A DNA stretch of 9,811 bases from Hydrogenophaga sp. GTDB taxonomy: Bacteria; Pseudomonadota; Gammaproteobacteria; Burkholderiales; Burkholderiaceae_C. The notes under the pieces are model-generated. The model had not been told where the DNA came from. It searched no databases and saw nothing but the letters and a program-made list of their open reading frames with translations. Every line of letters begins with the position of its first letter. Within the stretch, counting starts at the first letter, position 1. The position numbers and the translations under genes were made by a program. Below are positions 1 through 6,884 of the stretch, in pieces. The stretch spans positions 1 through 9,811 of the forward strand of contig JAGXRS010000400.1 in the NCBI GenBank assembly GCA_018335615.1, written 5' to 3'.

Positions 1-2
1 CG

Positions 3-254
3 ATGATCCGCATTGATGCACTGTGGCTTGCCACCGAGCCGCTGGACATGCGAGCTGGCACCGAGACGGCGCTGGCCCGTGTAGTGGCTGTCTTTGGCGC
101 AGCGCGCCCACACCACGCTTATATGTTCGCCAATCGACGGGCCAACCGCATGAAAGCGCTGGTGCACGACGGCATTGGTGTCTGGCTGGTATGCGTCCGG
201 GCAAGTCATCTTGACTGTGAGCCGGGGGCTGAGTCGAGGCTGAAGGCGGGGTAA
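3..254 (+). pseudogene. tnpB: IS66-family TnpB (Orf2) N-terminal fragment
   Basis: The ATG at position 3 opens a frame beginning MIRIDALWLATEPLDMRAGT, followed by ETALARVV and, further on, FANRRANRMKALVHDGIGVW. This is the N-terminal signature of the small accessory protein TnpB (IS66 Orf2) of IS66-type insertion sequences. Family members are usually about 115 residues long. Here the match fades after the GVWL motif (about residue 63, near base 190); the remaining 20 residues do not look like TnpB and the frame stops at 252-254. No IS66 transposase (TnpC) follows, so the element is broken at its right side. Its left part lies outside the window. I see no clear terminal inverted repeat at the breakpoint. 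The call is firm for family and for truncation, but the exact junction is uncertain by some tens of bases. Confidence 0.8.
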
Positions 255-472
255 GTAAAATGACGCGGTGCAACATGTCCTCGCAGCCTCTCTCAAGCAC
301 CCGGTGTTCTACCCGGGCTGGGGCCTGCCACGGGGATTCTTCTGCTCGGTGACTCCACCGTAGTTCCCCTGGGCCGCCACGCGCCCTACTTGCTTCGCCT
401 GACCAGCATCAGTTGGTCACACCCCTCTTGCAGCGCTTTCTGCCTTCGCCTCACCGCGAGGGCCATCTCTCC

Positions 473-1954
473 ATGTCACTTCAAACGCTACGCCAGGACT
501 GGCTGTCCAACGTGCGCAACGACCTCCTCGCGGGTCTGGTCGTCGCCCTCGCCCTCATCCCGGAGGCGATTGCCTTCTCGATCATTGCCGGGGTGGACCC
601 CAAGGTGGGCCTGTACGCCTCCTTCTCCATCGCCACCATCATTGCCTTCACCGGAGGCCGACCTGGAATGATTTCCGCCGCCACGGGTGCCATGGCGCTC
701 CTGATGGTGTCGCTGGTGAAAGACCATGGCCTGGAGTACCTGCTGGCCGCCACGGTGCTCACCGGGGTCCTTCAGGTCATTGCTGGGTGGGTCCGTCTGG
801 GTGCATTGATGCGGTTCGTGTCGAGGTCGGTGGTCACGGGTTTCGTGAACGCCCTCGCCATCCTCATCTTCCTCGCCCAACTGCCCGAACTCACGAACGT
901 GACGTGGCACGTCTACGCCATGACGGCAGCGGGTCTCGGCATCATCTACGGCTTTCCCTACATCACCAAGGCGGTGCCGTCGCCACTGGTGACCATCGTG
1001 GTGCTGACAGGTATCGCCATCGCGCTGGACCTCGACATCCGCACCGTGGGCGACATGGGCGACCTCCCCGACAGCCTGCCGATGTTCCTCATCCCGAACA
1101 TCCCGCTGACCTGGGAGACGCTTGCCATCATCTTCCCGTACTCGCTCACCCTCATGGTGGTGGGCCTGCTGGAATCGCTGATGACGGCGACCATCGTGGA
1201 CGACCTCACGGACACCAAGAGCGACAAGAACCGCGAGTGCGTGGGCCAGGGCGTTGCCAACATCGCCACGGGCTTCATCGGCGGTATGGCGGGCTGCGCC
1301 ATGATTGGTCAGTCCATCATCAACATCAAGTCCGGGGGACGTGGTCGGCTGTCTAGCTTGGCGGCTGGCGCGTTCCTCCTGCTGATGGTCGTGTTCCTGG
1401 GTGACTGGGTGGCGAAGATACCCATGGCCGCCCTGGTGGCCGTGATGATCATGGTCTCCATCGGTACCTTTAACTGGGGTTCCATCAAGAACCTGCGCGA
1501 GCACCCCAAGAGTTCCAGCGTGGTGATGATTGCCACCGTGGCCGTGACCGTGGCGACCCACGATCTCGCCATGGGAGTGCTGACTGGCGTGCTGCTCTCC
1601 GGGTTCTTCTTCGCCCACAAGGTCGGGCAGATTCTGCGGGTGAAGTCGCAGAGCGAGGACGAAGGGCGCACCCGCACCTATCAGGTCATCGGGCAGGTGT
1701 TCTTTGCCAGCGCCGACCGCTTCGCCAACGCCTTCGACTACAAGGAAGTCATCGACAAGGTTCGCATCGACGTGAGTCGTGCCCACTTCTGGGACATCAC
1801 CGCCGTGAGCGCCCTTGACAAGGCGGTTATCAAGTTCCGCCGCGAGGGAGCGGAGGTCGAGGTCATCGGCCTGAACGAGGCCAGCGCAACCATGGTGGAC
1901 CGCTTCGGCATCCACGACAAGGATGGCGCGGACGACATGCTCATGGGCCACTGA
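473..1954 (+). CDS. SulP-family inorganic anion transporter with C-terminal STAS domain
   Basis: This is an inner-membrane secondary transporter of the SulP (SLC26) family, whose members carry sulfate, bicarbonate or related anions; the substrate cannot be read from sequence. The first TM region contains the family-typical VALALIPEAIAFSIIAGVDP segment (about residues 22-41), followed by VGLYASF and the ISAATGAMALL stretch near residue 65. A further conserved GLLESLMTATIVDD segment lies near residue 231. Residues 1 to about 385 are hydrophobic with many membrane segments. After a charged linker (KSQSEDEGRT), residues 400-493 form a cytoplasmic STAS domain (VRIDVSRAHFWDITAVSALD). I chose ATG 473 because GAGGG lies about 10 bases upstream at 458-462; an in-frame ATG at 413 would add 20 Pro/His/Arg-rich residues with no family match. 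The 493 residues are a normal length for this subgroup. The usp gene begins 12 bp downstream, so the two are probably co-transcribed. Bases 255-472 upstream hold nothing I recognise. Confidence 0.9.
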   Translation: MSLQTLRQDWLSNVRNDLLAGLVVALALIPEAIAFSIIAGVDPKVGLYASFSIATIIAFTGGRPGMISAATGAMALLMVSLVKDHGLEYLLAATVLTGVLQVIAGWVRLGALMRFVSRSVVTGFVNALAILIFLAQLPELTNVTWHVYAMTAAGLGIIYGFPYITKAVPSPLVTIVVLTGIAIALDLDIRTVGDMGDLPDSLPMFLIPNIPLTWETLAIIFPYSLTLMVVGLLESLMTATIVDDLTDTKSDKNRECVGQGVANIATGFIGGMAGCAMIGQSIINIKSGGRGRLSSLAAGAFLLLMVVFLGDWVAKIPMAALVAVMIMVSIGTFNWGSIKNLREHPKSSSVVMIATVAVTVATHDLAMGVLTGVLLSGFFFAHKVGQILRVKSQSEDEGRTRTYQVIGQVFFASADRFANAFDYKEVIDKVRIDVSRAHFWDITAVSALDKAVIKFRREGAEVEVIGLNEASATMVDRFGIHDKDGADDMLMGH

Positions 1955-1966
1955 AGGAGAACACCG

Positions 1967-2830
1967 ATGAACGAAGACAAGAAAGTAATGGCCTGCGTGG
2001 ACCAATCGAAGTACGCCGAGAGCGTGGCGGACTACGCCACCTGGGCGGCCCGGCGGATGCAGGCCCCGATGGAACTCCTTCATGTCATCGACCGGCACCC
2101 CCGACTGGAGGCCGTGCAGGACCACAGCGGGGCCATCGGCCTGGATGCCCAAGAGAACCTGCTCAAGCGGCTGAGTGACGAAGACGAGACAAGGACTCGC
2201 GCTGCCCGGGAGGTGGGTCGGGTGTTCCTCAACGGCCTGCGTGAACGGGCCATGGCATCGGGGGCGTTCGTGGTTGACGTGCGGCAACGCCATGGCGAGT
2301 TGGACACCACGCTCCCAGAACTTCAGGGCGGTGTCCGCCTGTTCGTGCTGGGCCGTCGCGGCGCATCTGCGCAGGCCACCCAACGAGACCTGGGCCGCAA
2401 CCTGGAGTGGGTGGTCCGCTCGGTGAACAAGCCCGTGCTGGCGGTGCCGGATGAGTTCCGCGAACCAAGCCGCGTCCTGTACGCGTTCGATGGCTCCAGC
2501 GTGACCCGCCAGGGCATCCAGATGGTTGCCGGGAGTCCGCTGCTCAGGGGGCTGCCCATCCACCTGCTGATGGCCGGGAAGCCGAAAGTCCAAGGGCCAA
2601 AGCAAATCGAGGAGGCGCGCACCGTGCTGGAGGCGGCGGGCTTCCAGGTCTCGATGGAGATCCACCTCGGAGACCCAGAGACCCTGATTGCCCAAGCGAT
2701 GAAGTCTCGGAAGTGCGACCTCCTAGTCATGGGTGCTTACAGCCATTCGCCATGGCGCAGCCTGTTCGTGGGCAGCAAGACAACTGACTTGTTGCGCTCG
2801 GCTGCGGTCCCCACGTTGCTGCTGAGGTGA
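1967..2830 (+). CDS. tandem-domain universal stress protein (UspA family)
   Basis: This 287-residue cytoplasmic protein contains two UspA-type alpha/beta domains, about residues 1-150 and 165-287. Each opens with a strand followed by an Asp-containing loop (VMACVDQS at the N-terminus, VLYAFDGSS near residue 167). The second domain ends with a nucleotide-binding-like loop (GAYSHSPWRSLFVGS, residues 256-270) and the AAVPTLLLR terminal strand. Compared with the ATP-binding pattern G-x2-G-x9-G-S/T, the middle glycine is Ser (S259) while the first and last glycines are kept. The first domain has a diverged loop (LGRRGASAQATQRDLGRNLE). The AAGGAG ribosome-binding site at 1954-1959 overlaps the stop codon of the SulP gene, with 7 bases to the ATG, so coupling to the transporter is likely. 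Pairing of SulP transporters with Usp proteins recurs in proteobacteria, which suggests a regulatory or stress link to transport; that role is inference. The family call is secure. Confidence 0.9.
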   Translation: MNEDKKVMACVDQSKYAESVADYATWAARRMQAPMELLHVIDRHPRLEAVQDHSGAIGLDAQENLLKRLSDEDETRTRAAREVGRVFLNGLRERAMASGAFVVDVRQRHGELDTTLPELQGGVRLFVLGRRGASAQATQRDLGRNLEWVVRSVNKPVLAVPDEFREPSRVLYAFDGSSVTRQGIQMVAGSPLLRGLPIHLLMAGKPKVQGPKQIEEARTVLEAAGFQVSMEIHLGDPETLIAQAMKSRKCDLLVMGAYSHSPWRSLFVGSKTTDLLRSAAVPTLLLR

Positions 2831-3110
2831 TCAACTGAATAGCCGGAGAGAGATCCAGGGCCTGAAGCGCATAAGTCCGATCATCTGTCGCTGAAAGCGA
2901 ATTTACCCAACCGAACAGTCGCATTGCCGAACTGCTCCCGCACCATTGACGCCCGGTGACGCTGGTTGCGTGAAGCCTGTTCAGCTCTCGGCTACGAAGT
3001 CGCAGATTGGCCCTGAGCTGCCAACTCCGCTTGCACGGAAGTCAGTCTGCTCAACTCGCTAAGCACGGCGAAGTCCAAGACACCATAACGCTGCCAGCGA
3101 AGCCCATCCT
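2831..3110. other. gene-free stretch between convergent usp and nreB
   Basis: Roughly 280 bases (358 including the terminator candidate and the segment next to nreB) separate the ends of the convergent usp and nreB genes. I find no open frame with a ribosome-binding site or recognisable product on either strand, no tRNA-like cloverleaf and no IS end. A perfect 7-base tandem duplication (CAGCGAT twice, 3176-3189, then CAG) runs into the nreB stop codon. The stretch may be decayed sequence left from an earlier insertion or deletion. Confidence 0.5.
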
Positions 3111-3130
3111 AAAAAAAGGCGGTACACGCC
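3111..3130 (-). terminator. candidate intrinsic terminator of nreAB
   Basis: Read on the minus strand, GGCG-TGTAC-CGCC forms a short GC hairpin (4-bp stem, 5-base loop) followed directly by seven T residues. It lies about 59 bases beyond the nreB stop codon, the right place and orientation to end the nreA-nreB transcript. The stem is short, so strength is uncertain; the T tract makes it better than chance. Confidence 0.45.
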
Positions 3131-3188
3131 ATGATCGAAATGCATCAAGCGCTCAAAGCTTAAGACCATCGCGCTCAGCGATCAGCGA

Positions 3189-4514
3189 TCAGTGGCGAGG
3201 GGTCGGCCAATGAGGATGGTGGTCGTCAATCACAAAAGCGTGGGCATGCCGCACGCGATGACTGACCTCAGCAGCGCCCGGGGCATGGGTGTGCCCAGCG
3301 GGCAAGTCCGCGTGATCATGCTCAATCACTTCGGGGTCTTGCGCCGGCCAAACCCGGGAAGCCAACCATGCAGCCAGAGCACCAGCTCCACCCAAGACCG
3401 CAAAGCTCGCTGGCATGCCGAAGTGCGCGCCAAGCCAACCGGACAGTGGGTAAAACAACAACCAGCAGGCATGGGACAGCGCGAACTGCGCGGCAAACAA
3501 CGCAGGCCGATCCTCAGGGTGGGCGGAGCGTCGCAACAGGCGCCCTGAGGGTGTCTGCGCAGTGGAATAGCCCAGACCGAGAACAAACCACAACGCCATC
3601 AACGAGTTGTCTCCAACCACGAAGGTTCCAGCGAACAAGCCCACGACCATCACCCCGATGCCACCGAGCATGGCCGTGCGATCGGTAAGCTTCTCCAACA
3701 GACGTGGCAAGGCCAGTGCAGCCACCATGGAGCCGGCGCCGAAACTGGCGAGTGCCAAAGCAACCGCGCTCTGTGTCAAACCCAACCCCGCCTGCACGAT
3801 GACCACGGTGTTGACAAACACCATGGAACCCGCCGCAGCCACACCCGCACTGACGGCCAGCAAGCCGCGCAAGCGGGGCGTGGCCAGGTAGATCCGCAGC
3901 CCGCGCGTGGTTCGGTCGTAGATGCCACGGCGCGGAGACACCGGATGCGCCGGCAGGACCACCGACACCACGAGCGTGGCCGAAACCAGGAAGCCCACCA
4001 CCGTGCCGGCGAACAGATCGTGGAAGCCGATGACGGTGAGCAAGGCCGCAGCCAACATCGGGCTGACCAAACTCTCCATGTCATAGGTCAGACGCGAGAG
4101 AGACAGGGCATTGGTGTAGTCCTTCTCATTCGGCAGCACATCAGGGATGGTGGCCTGGAAGGTGGGCGTGAACGCGGCCGACGCCGCCTGCAGCACGAAG
4201 ATCAGCACGTACACCTCCCAGATCCGGGAGACGAACGGCAGCAGCAGCGCCACGGCCGCACGAACCAGGTCCAAGGCGACCAGCATCGTCCGCCGCGGCA
4301 GGCGATCGGCAAACGCCGCCGCCACTGGCGCCACGCCCACGTACGCGATCATCTTGATGGCCAAGGCGGTGCCCAGCACCATACCCGCGTTATCGCCGGC
4401 CAAGTCGAAGGCCAGGAGGCCCAGCGCCACCGTGGCCAGCCCGGTCCCGATCAGGGCAATCACCTGCGCGGCGAAGAGGTGGCGGTAGGTGCGGTTGGAG
4501 AGGATGTCCAGCAT
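3189..4514 (-). CDS. nreB: NreB-like MFS nickel exporter with His-rich C-terminal tail
   Basis: This inner-membrane transporter of the major facilitator superfamily has about 441 residues and roughly 12 hydrophobic segments. It starts MLDILSNRTYRHLFAAQVIA, a pattern typical of the NreB group, which exports Ni(II). An MFS loop motif follows the second membrane segment (AFADRLPRRTML). The last 45 or so residues form a hydrophilic tail with 11 histidines, including HDH, GHTH, HAHAF and DHHPHW, consistent with metal binding; a His-rich C-terminus is a hallmark of NreB from nickel-resistant Achromobacter. I prefer ATG 4514. A GTG in frame at 4559 would add 15 residues (MASIAPSAWTTRTTD), but they look non-homologous and the GTG lies only 4 bases after the nreA stop with no visible ribosome-binding site. 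Being directly downstream of nreA on the same strand, it is almost certainly co-transcribed with and controlled by that sensor. Nickel is the best-supported substrate, with cobalt as an alternative. Confidence 0.85.
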   Translation of the reverse strand: MLDILSNRTYRHLFAAQVIALIGTGLATVALGLLAFDLAGDNAGMVLGTALAIKMIAYVGVAPVAAAFADRLPRRTMLVALDLVRAAVALLLPFVSRIWEVYVLIFVLQAASAAFTPTFQATIPDVLPNEKDYTNALSLSRLTYDMESLVSPMLAAALLTVIGFHDLFAGTVVGFLVSATLVVSVVLPAHPVSPRRGIYDRTTRGLRIYLATPRLRGLLAVSAGVAAAGSMVFVNTVVIVQAGLGLTQSAVALALASFGAGSMVAALALPRLLEKLTDRTAMLGGIGVMVVGLFAGTFVVGDNSLMALWFVLGLGYSTAQTPSGRLLRRSAHPEDRPALFAAQFALSHACWLLFYPLSGWLGAHFGMPASFAVLGGAGALAAWLASRVWPAQDPEVIEHDHADLPAGHTHAPGAAEVSHRVRHAHAFVIDDHHPHWPTPRH

Positions 4515-4563
4515 GTCTGTTGTTCTCGTTGTCCATGCGCTCGGGGCAATGGACGCCACTGGC

Positions 4564-4842
4564 TCACAGGTAGCGCGTGATTTCTCTGAACTCGTCCAGT
4601 GAATGGCGGTGCCCCGATTTCAGGGGCCCCACCAGGTCTTCGAGACAGTGATCCAGGTGGTCCTGGATCAAGGTCTTCTTGGCTTGCTGAATCGCCTTCT
4701 CAACCGCCTGCAACTGCTGCGCGACATCGAGGCAGTCGCGCCCCTGAACGATCATGTCGATGGTGCTGCTCAGGTGTCCACTGGCCCGGCGAAGGCGTTT
4801 GATGATGGCCGGATGGGTGGTATGTGTGTGCGGTTGTGTCAT
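4564..4842 (-). CDS. nreA: NreA-like CsoR/RcnR-family metal-sensing repressor
   Basis: This 92-residue all-helical cytoplasmic repressor belongs to the CsoR/RcnR/FrmR (DUF156) family, which binds G/C-tract operators and releases DNA when metal is bound. The family core is plain: IIKRLRRASGHLSSTIDMI, then GRDCLDVAQQLQAVEKAI, then IQDHLDHCLEDLV. Candidate ligands are C37, H62 and C66 (the C-H-C set of CsoR and of the nickel sensor InrS), with an N-terminal His cluster (H5, H7, H10) that could supply the extra ligand used by RcnR and InrS. This combination and the adjoining NreB-type exporter point to Ni(II) or Co(II) rather than Cu(I) or formaldehyde. Translation starts at ATG 4842. Upstream on the minus strand a TATAGT -10-like element (4870-4875) precedes a G/C-rich operator candidate, so autoregulation is likely. 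The related DmeR cobalt/nickel regulators are an alternative name for the same kind of protein. Confidence 0.87.
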   Translation of the reverse strand: MTQPHTHTTHPAIIKRLRRASGHLSSTIDMIVQGRDCLDVAQQLQAVEKAIQQAKKTLIQDHLDHCLEDLVGPLKSGHRHSLDEFREITRYL

Positions 4843-4848
4843 GGCTGA

Positions 4849-4876
4849 TCGTATCCCCTCGGGGAGGTTACTATAG
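4849..4876. promoter_or_regulatory. candidate NreA operator in the divergent nreA / His-rich operon intergenic region
   Basis: The 66-bp gap between the divergent genes contains, on the plus strand, GTAT-CCCC-TC-GGGG-AGGTTAC (4851-4871): a short G/C-tract dyad flanked by GTA and TAC. CsoR/RcnR-family operators have this general form, a G/C tract flanked by AT-rich TAC/GTA arms. A minus-strand TATAGT (4870-4875) could be the nreA -10 element, which would place the dyad over the start site. No good -35 hexamer is visible in either direction. The assignment is by form and position only. Confidence 0.45.
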
Positions 4877-4908
4877 CTCCCTTGCCATCAACGATCACCG
4901 CAGTGTCC

Positions 4909-5325
4909 ATGTCCTCAAGCCTCACCAGCTCCACGCGCTCCGACCGGGCAGCGCTGGGCATTCGGTGGCTGGTTCTGATGGTGTTCCTGTTGGGTACCGT
5001 CATCTCGTCGGTGGGGAACATGAACTCCCACGGCATTGCGGCCATTGCATCAGTGGGTCACGCCGATTCAGCAGGCTCGGACACGGAGCACGACCGAGCA
5101 CACGGCCATGCTCACGAAGGTGGCAGCAGCAAGTGGGTTATAGGCAGTCATGGCGCCGGCGCCGACCATCCCCACCACGGCGCAGACCACTCCCACGACA
5201 AGGCCCACTCCCTGCCCATCACGTGGGATGTGGCGGCTCCGCAGTTGCCCGTGTGGACAGGGCACGCACGGCTTTGGATTGAAATGGTCGAGCCATCGCG
5301 GCTTGAACGCCCACCCATGGGCTGA
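4909..5325 (+). CDS. His-rich membrane-anchored protein, putative metal binding
   Basis: I do not recognise a characterised family with certainty. The 138-residue product has a polar N-terminus, one hydrophobic segment (WLVLMVFLLGTVISSVG, about residues 20-36) that could be an anchor or an uncleaved signal, then an exported-looking region with 14 histidines in the protein, including HDRAHGHAHEGG, DHPHHGADHSH and KAH. Such clusters usually bind Ni, Co, Zn or Cu. The end (ARLWIEMVEPSRLERPPMG) resembles the tail of DUF2946/CzcI-like small proteins found in metal-efflux loci, but I cannot confirm this. I chose ATG 4909; no convincing ribosome-binding site is visible, and an in-frame TTG at 4882 would add nine residues. 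It is divergent from nreA across the shared operator candidate and sits 68 bp before the HupE-like gene, so it probably opens a metal-responsive operon. Periplasmic metal buffering or delivery to HupE is inference. Confidence 0.65.
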   Translation: MSSSLTSSTRSDRAALGIRWLVLMVFLLGTVISSVGNMNSHGIAAIASVGHADSAGSDTEHDRAHGHAHEGGSSKWVIGSHGAGADHPHHGADHSHDKAHSLPITWDVAAPQLPVWTGHARLWIEMVEPSRLERPPMG

Positions 5326-5393
5326 GGCGTCTCACCTCGCCTTCGCGCTGCGTCTCGCAGTGCTTTCCTTTCTTTCAGACCATCGGAGTCTTC

Positions 5394-6131
5394 ATGCACA
5401 GCCATGTCTACGATAGGCTGCCGCGTTCGCCATGGGCGATCGGGCACCCCCGTCTCATCTTGCTCTTTGCCTTCTTCATATGCCTTCTCCTCGGCACGGC
5501 GGAGGCCTTCGCCCACGCCGTCACCGAGGGTGACAAGGGCTACATCCAGGAAATCTCGGGCGTTAACCTGCTGCCCTTTGTGTACCTGGGCGCCAAACAC
5601 ATGATGACGGGCTACGACCACATCCTGTTTTTGTTCGGCGTGATCTTCTTCCTCTACCGCATCAAGCACATCGGCATCTATGTGAGTTTGTTTGCGCTGG
5701 GTCACTCCACCACCATGATCCTGGGCGTCTATTTCAACGTCGGGATCAACAGCTACCTGATCGACGCGATCATCGGTTTGTCCGTTGTCTACAAGGCGTT
5801 GGACAACATCGGCGCCTTCCAACGCTGGCTGGGGTTCCAGCCCAACACCAAGGTGGCCACGCTGGTGTTCGGCTTGTTCCACGGCTTTGGTCTGGCCACC
5901 AAGATCATCGAGTACGAGATTTCGCCCGATGGACTGGTACCCAACCTGCTGGCCTTCAACGTCGGTGTGGAAATCGGCCAACTGCTAGCGCTGGCGGTCA
6001 TCCTGATTGGCATGAGTTACTGGCGCCGCACGCCCAGTTTTGTCCGCAACGCCTACACAGTCAACGTCGCCATGATGAGCGCGGGCTTCATTCTGGTGGG
6101 CATGCAGCTCACCGGCTACTTCGTGTCGTGA
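5394..6131 (+). CDS. HupE/UreJ-family membrane protein (putative nickel/cobalt permease)
   Basis: This 245-residue inner-membrane protein is of the HupE/UreJ type; family members act as nickel permeases for hydrogenase or urease, and the broader group is common in metal-resistance loci. An N-terminal signal-like segment (LILLFAFFICLLLGTAEAFAHA) runs to about residue 41. The family motif H-x5-D-H is present as H69, D75 and H76 (KHMMTGYDHILFLFG). A second signature, FALGHSTTMIL, follows near residue 100, and FGLFHGFGLATKIIE near residue 158. At least five further hydrophobic segments are visible. GGAG at 5385-5388 gives a ribosome-binding site 5 bases before ATG 5394. No hydrogenase or urease genes are present, so its role here is more likely tied to the metal-resistance genes around it. 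The stop overlaps an alternative GTG of the next gene (GTGA), showing tight operon packing. The direction of transport cannot be told. Confidence 0.85.
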   Translation: MHSHVYDRLPRSPWAIGHPRLILLFAFFICLLLGTAEAFAHAVTEGDKGYIQEISGVNLLPFVYLGAKHMMTGYDHILFLFGVIFFLYRIKHIGIYVSLFALGHSTTMILGVYFNVGINSYLIDAIIGLSVVYKALDNIGAFQRWLGFQPNTKVATLVFGLFHGFGLATKIIEYEISPDGLVPNLLAFNVGVEIGQLLALAVILIGMSYWRRTPSFVRNAYTVNVAMMSAGFILVGMQLTGYFVS

Positions 6132-6151
6132 ACACCCAAGGAACCTTCAAC

Positions 6152-6808
6152 ATGTACAACAGCGATTCCCCCACCCGCGCCGAGCTGCCTTCTTCCAAAC
6201 AGCTCCTGCGTTCCACCATCCTCGCCGCCGTGTCCGCCGTGGTCCTTCTCGTGGCCGTCGTGCTGCCGGCCGAATACGGCGTTGATCCCACCGGCATTGG
6301 TCGTGTCCTGCGCATGACGGAGATGGGCGAGATCAAGCAGCAGCTGGCGGCAGAAGCTGCGGCCGATGCTGCTGCTGCTCCTGCAGCTCCCGCGCAGGCA
6401 GACGGCGCTGTTGGCATGGCCACGGCCAACGCTGCTCAGCCTTCGACTCCAGCACCCGCGCCAGCGCCAGTTGCCGTCGCCGCCCCCAAAATTGAGTGGC
6501 GCGATGAGATGCCCGTCACCTTGGCGCCCGGCGAGGGTACGGAGATCAAGCTGAAGATGGCCCAAGGCGCCAAAGTGCAGTATTCGTGGGTTGTCGAGGG
6601 TGGAAAGGTCAACTTCGACACCCATGGCGATGCGCCCGGCAAGTCAATCAGCTACGAGAAGGGCCGTGGCATTGCGGCCGATGAAGGTGTGCTGGAAGCC
6701 GCGTTCACCGGAAACCATGGCTGGTACTGGCGCAACCGCGGCAATGCCAACGTGAAGGTGATCCTGCGCACGCGCGGTGACTACACCGACATCAAACAAA
6801 TGAAGTGA
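6152..6808 (+). CDS. single-pass transmembrane anchor protein with Ala/Pro linker and periplasmic domain
   Basis: The 218-residue product has a short cytoplasmic N-terminus (MYNSDSPTRAELPSSKQLLR), one membrane span (about residues 22-40, ILAAVSAVVLLVAVVLP), a juxtamembrane segment GVDPTGIGRVLRMTEMGEIK, a low-complexity Ala/Pro linker (roughly residues 60-108) and a C-terminal domain of about 108 residues, probably periplasmic and beta-rich. That domain holds conserved-looking elements IEWRDEM, SWVVEGGKVNFDTHGD and FTGNHGWYWRNRG. Similar proteins are annotated only as transmembrane anchor proteins and commonly sit beside HupE/UreJ genes; I know of no assigned biochemical function. I chose ATG 6152 because AAGGAA at 6138-6143 lies 8 bases upstream; a GTG at 6128 overlapping the hupE-like stop would add eight residues. 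The tight arrangement suggests it works with the HupE-like protein, perhaps as a periplasmic partner. It is not notably His-rich, so direct metal binding is not obvious. Confidence 0.75.
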   Translation: MYNSDSPTRAELPSSKQLLRSTILAAVSAVVLLVAVVLPAEYGVDPTGIGRVLRMTEMGEIKQQLAAEAAADAAAAPAAPAQADGAVGMATANAAQPSTPAPAPAPVAVAAPKIEWRDEMPVTLAPGEGTEIKLKMAQGAKVQYSWVVEGGKVNFDTHGDAPGKSISYEKGRGIAADEGVLEAAFTGNHGWYWRNRGNANVKVILRTRGDYTDIKQMK

Positions 6809-6845
6809 TGGCTGGGCGCTGCGTCTTTCGCCGTGGCGCCAGCCA
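6809..6845 (+). other. imperfect stem-loop after the anchor-protein gene
   Basis: TGGCTGGGCGC (6809-6819) can pair with GCGCCAGCCA (6836-6845), ten pairs with one bulged G and a 16-base loop. It starts immediately after the stop codon. No T tract follows, so it is not a standard intrinsic terminator; it could protect the 3' end of a processed transcript or attenuate reading into the small downstream gene. Confidence 0.35.
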
Positions 6846-6884
6846 AACGCACAACGTCCACAAACCTCTTCGATTTATCACACC

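Noticed and set aside
488..2695. 735-codon open frame on the minus strand, rich in His, Arg and Gly
   Set aside because: It lies antisense across both the SulP and usp genes, which have clear family matches and ribosome-binding sites. Its composition is what high-GC antisense frames give and no domain is recognisable.
3945..4580. 211-codon plus-strand frame opposite nreB
   Set aside because: Antisense shadow of a well-supported MFS gene; low-complexity Arg/Gln/His composition and no homology that I recognise.
5148..5981. 277-codon minus-strand frame opposite the His-rich and HupE-like genes
   Set aside because: Overlaps two supported plus-strand genes; composition typical of an antisense shadow.
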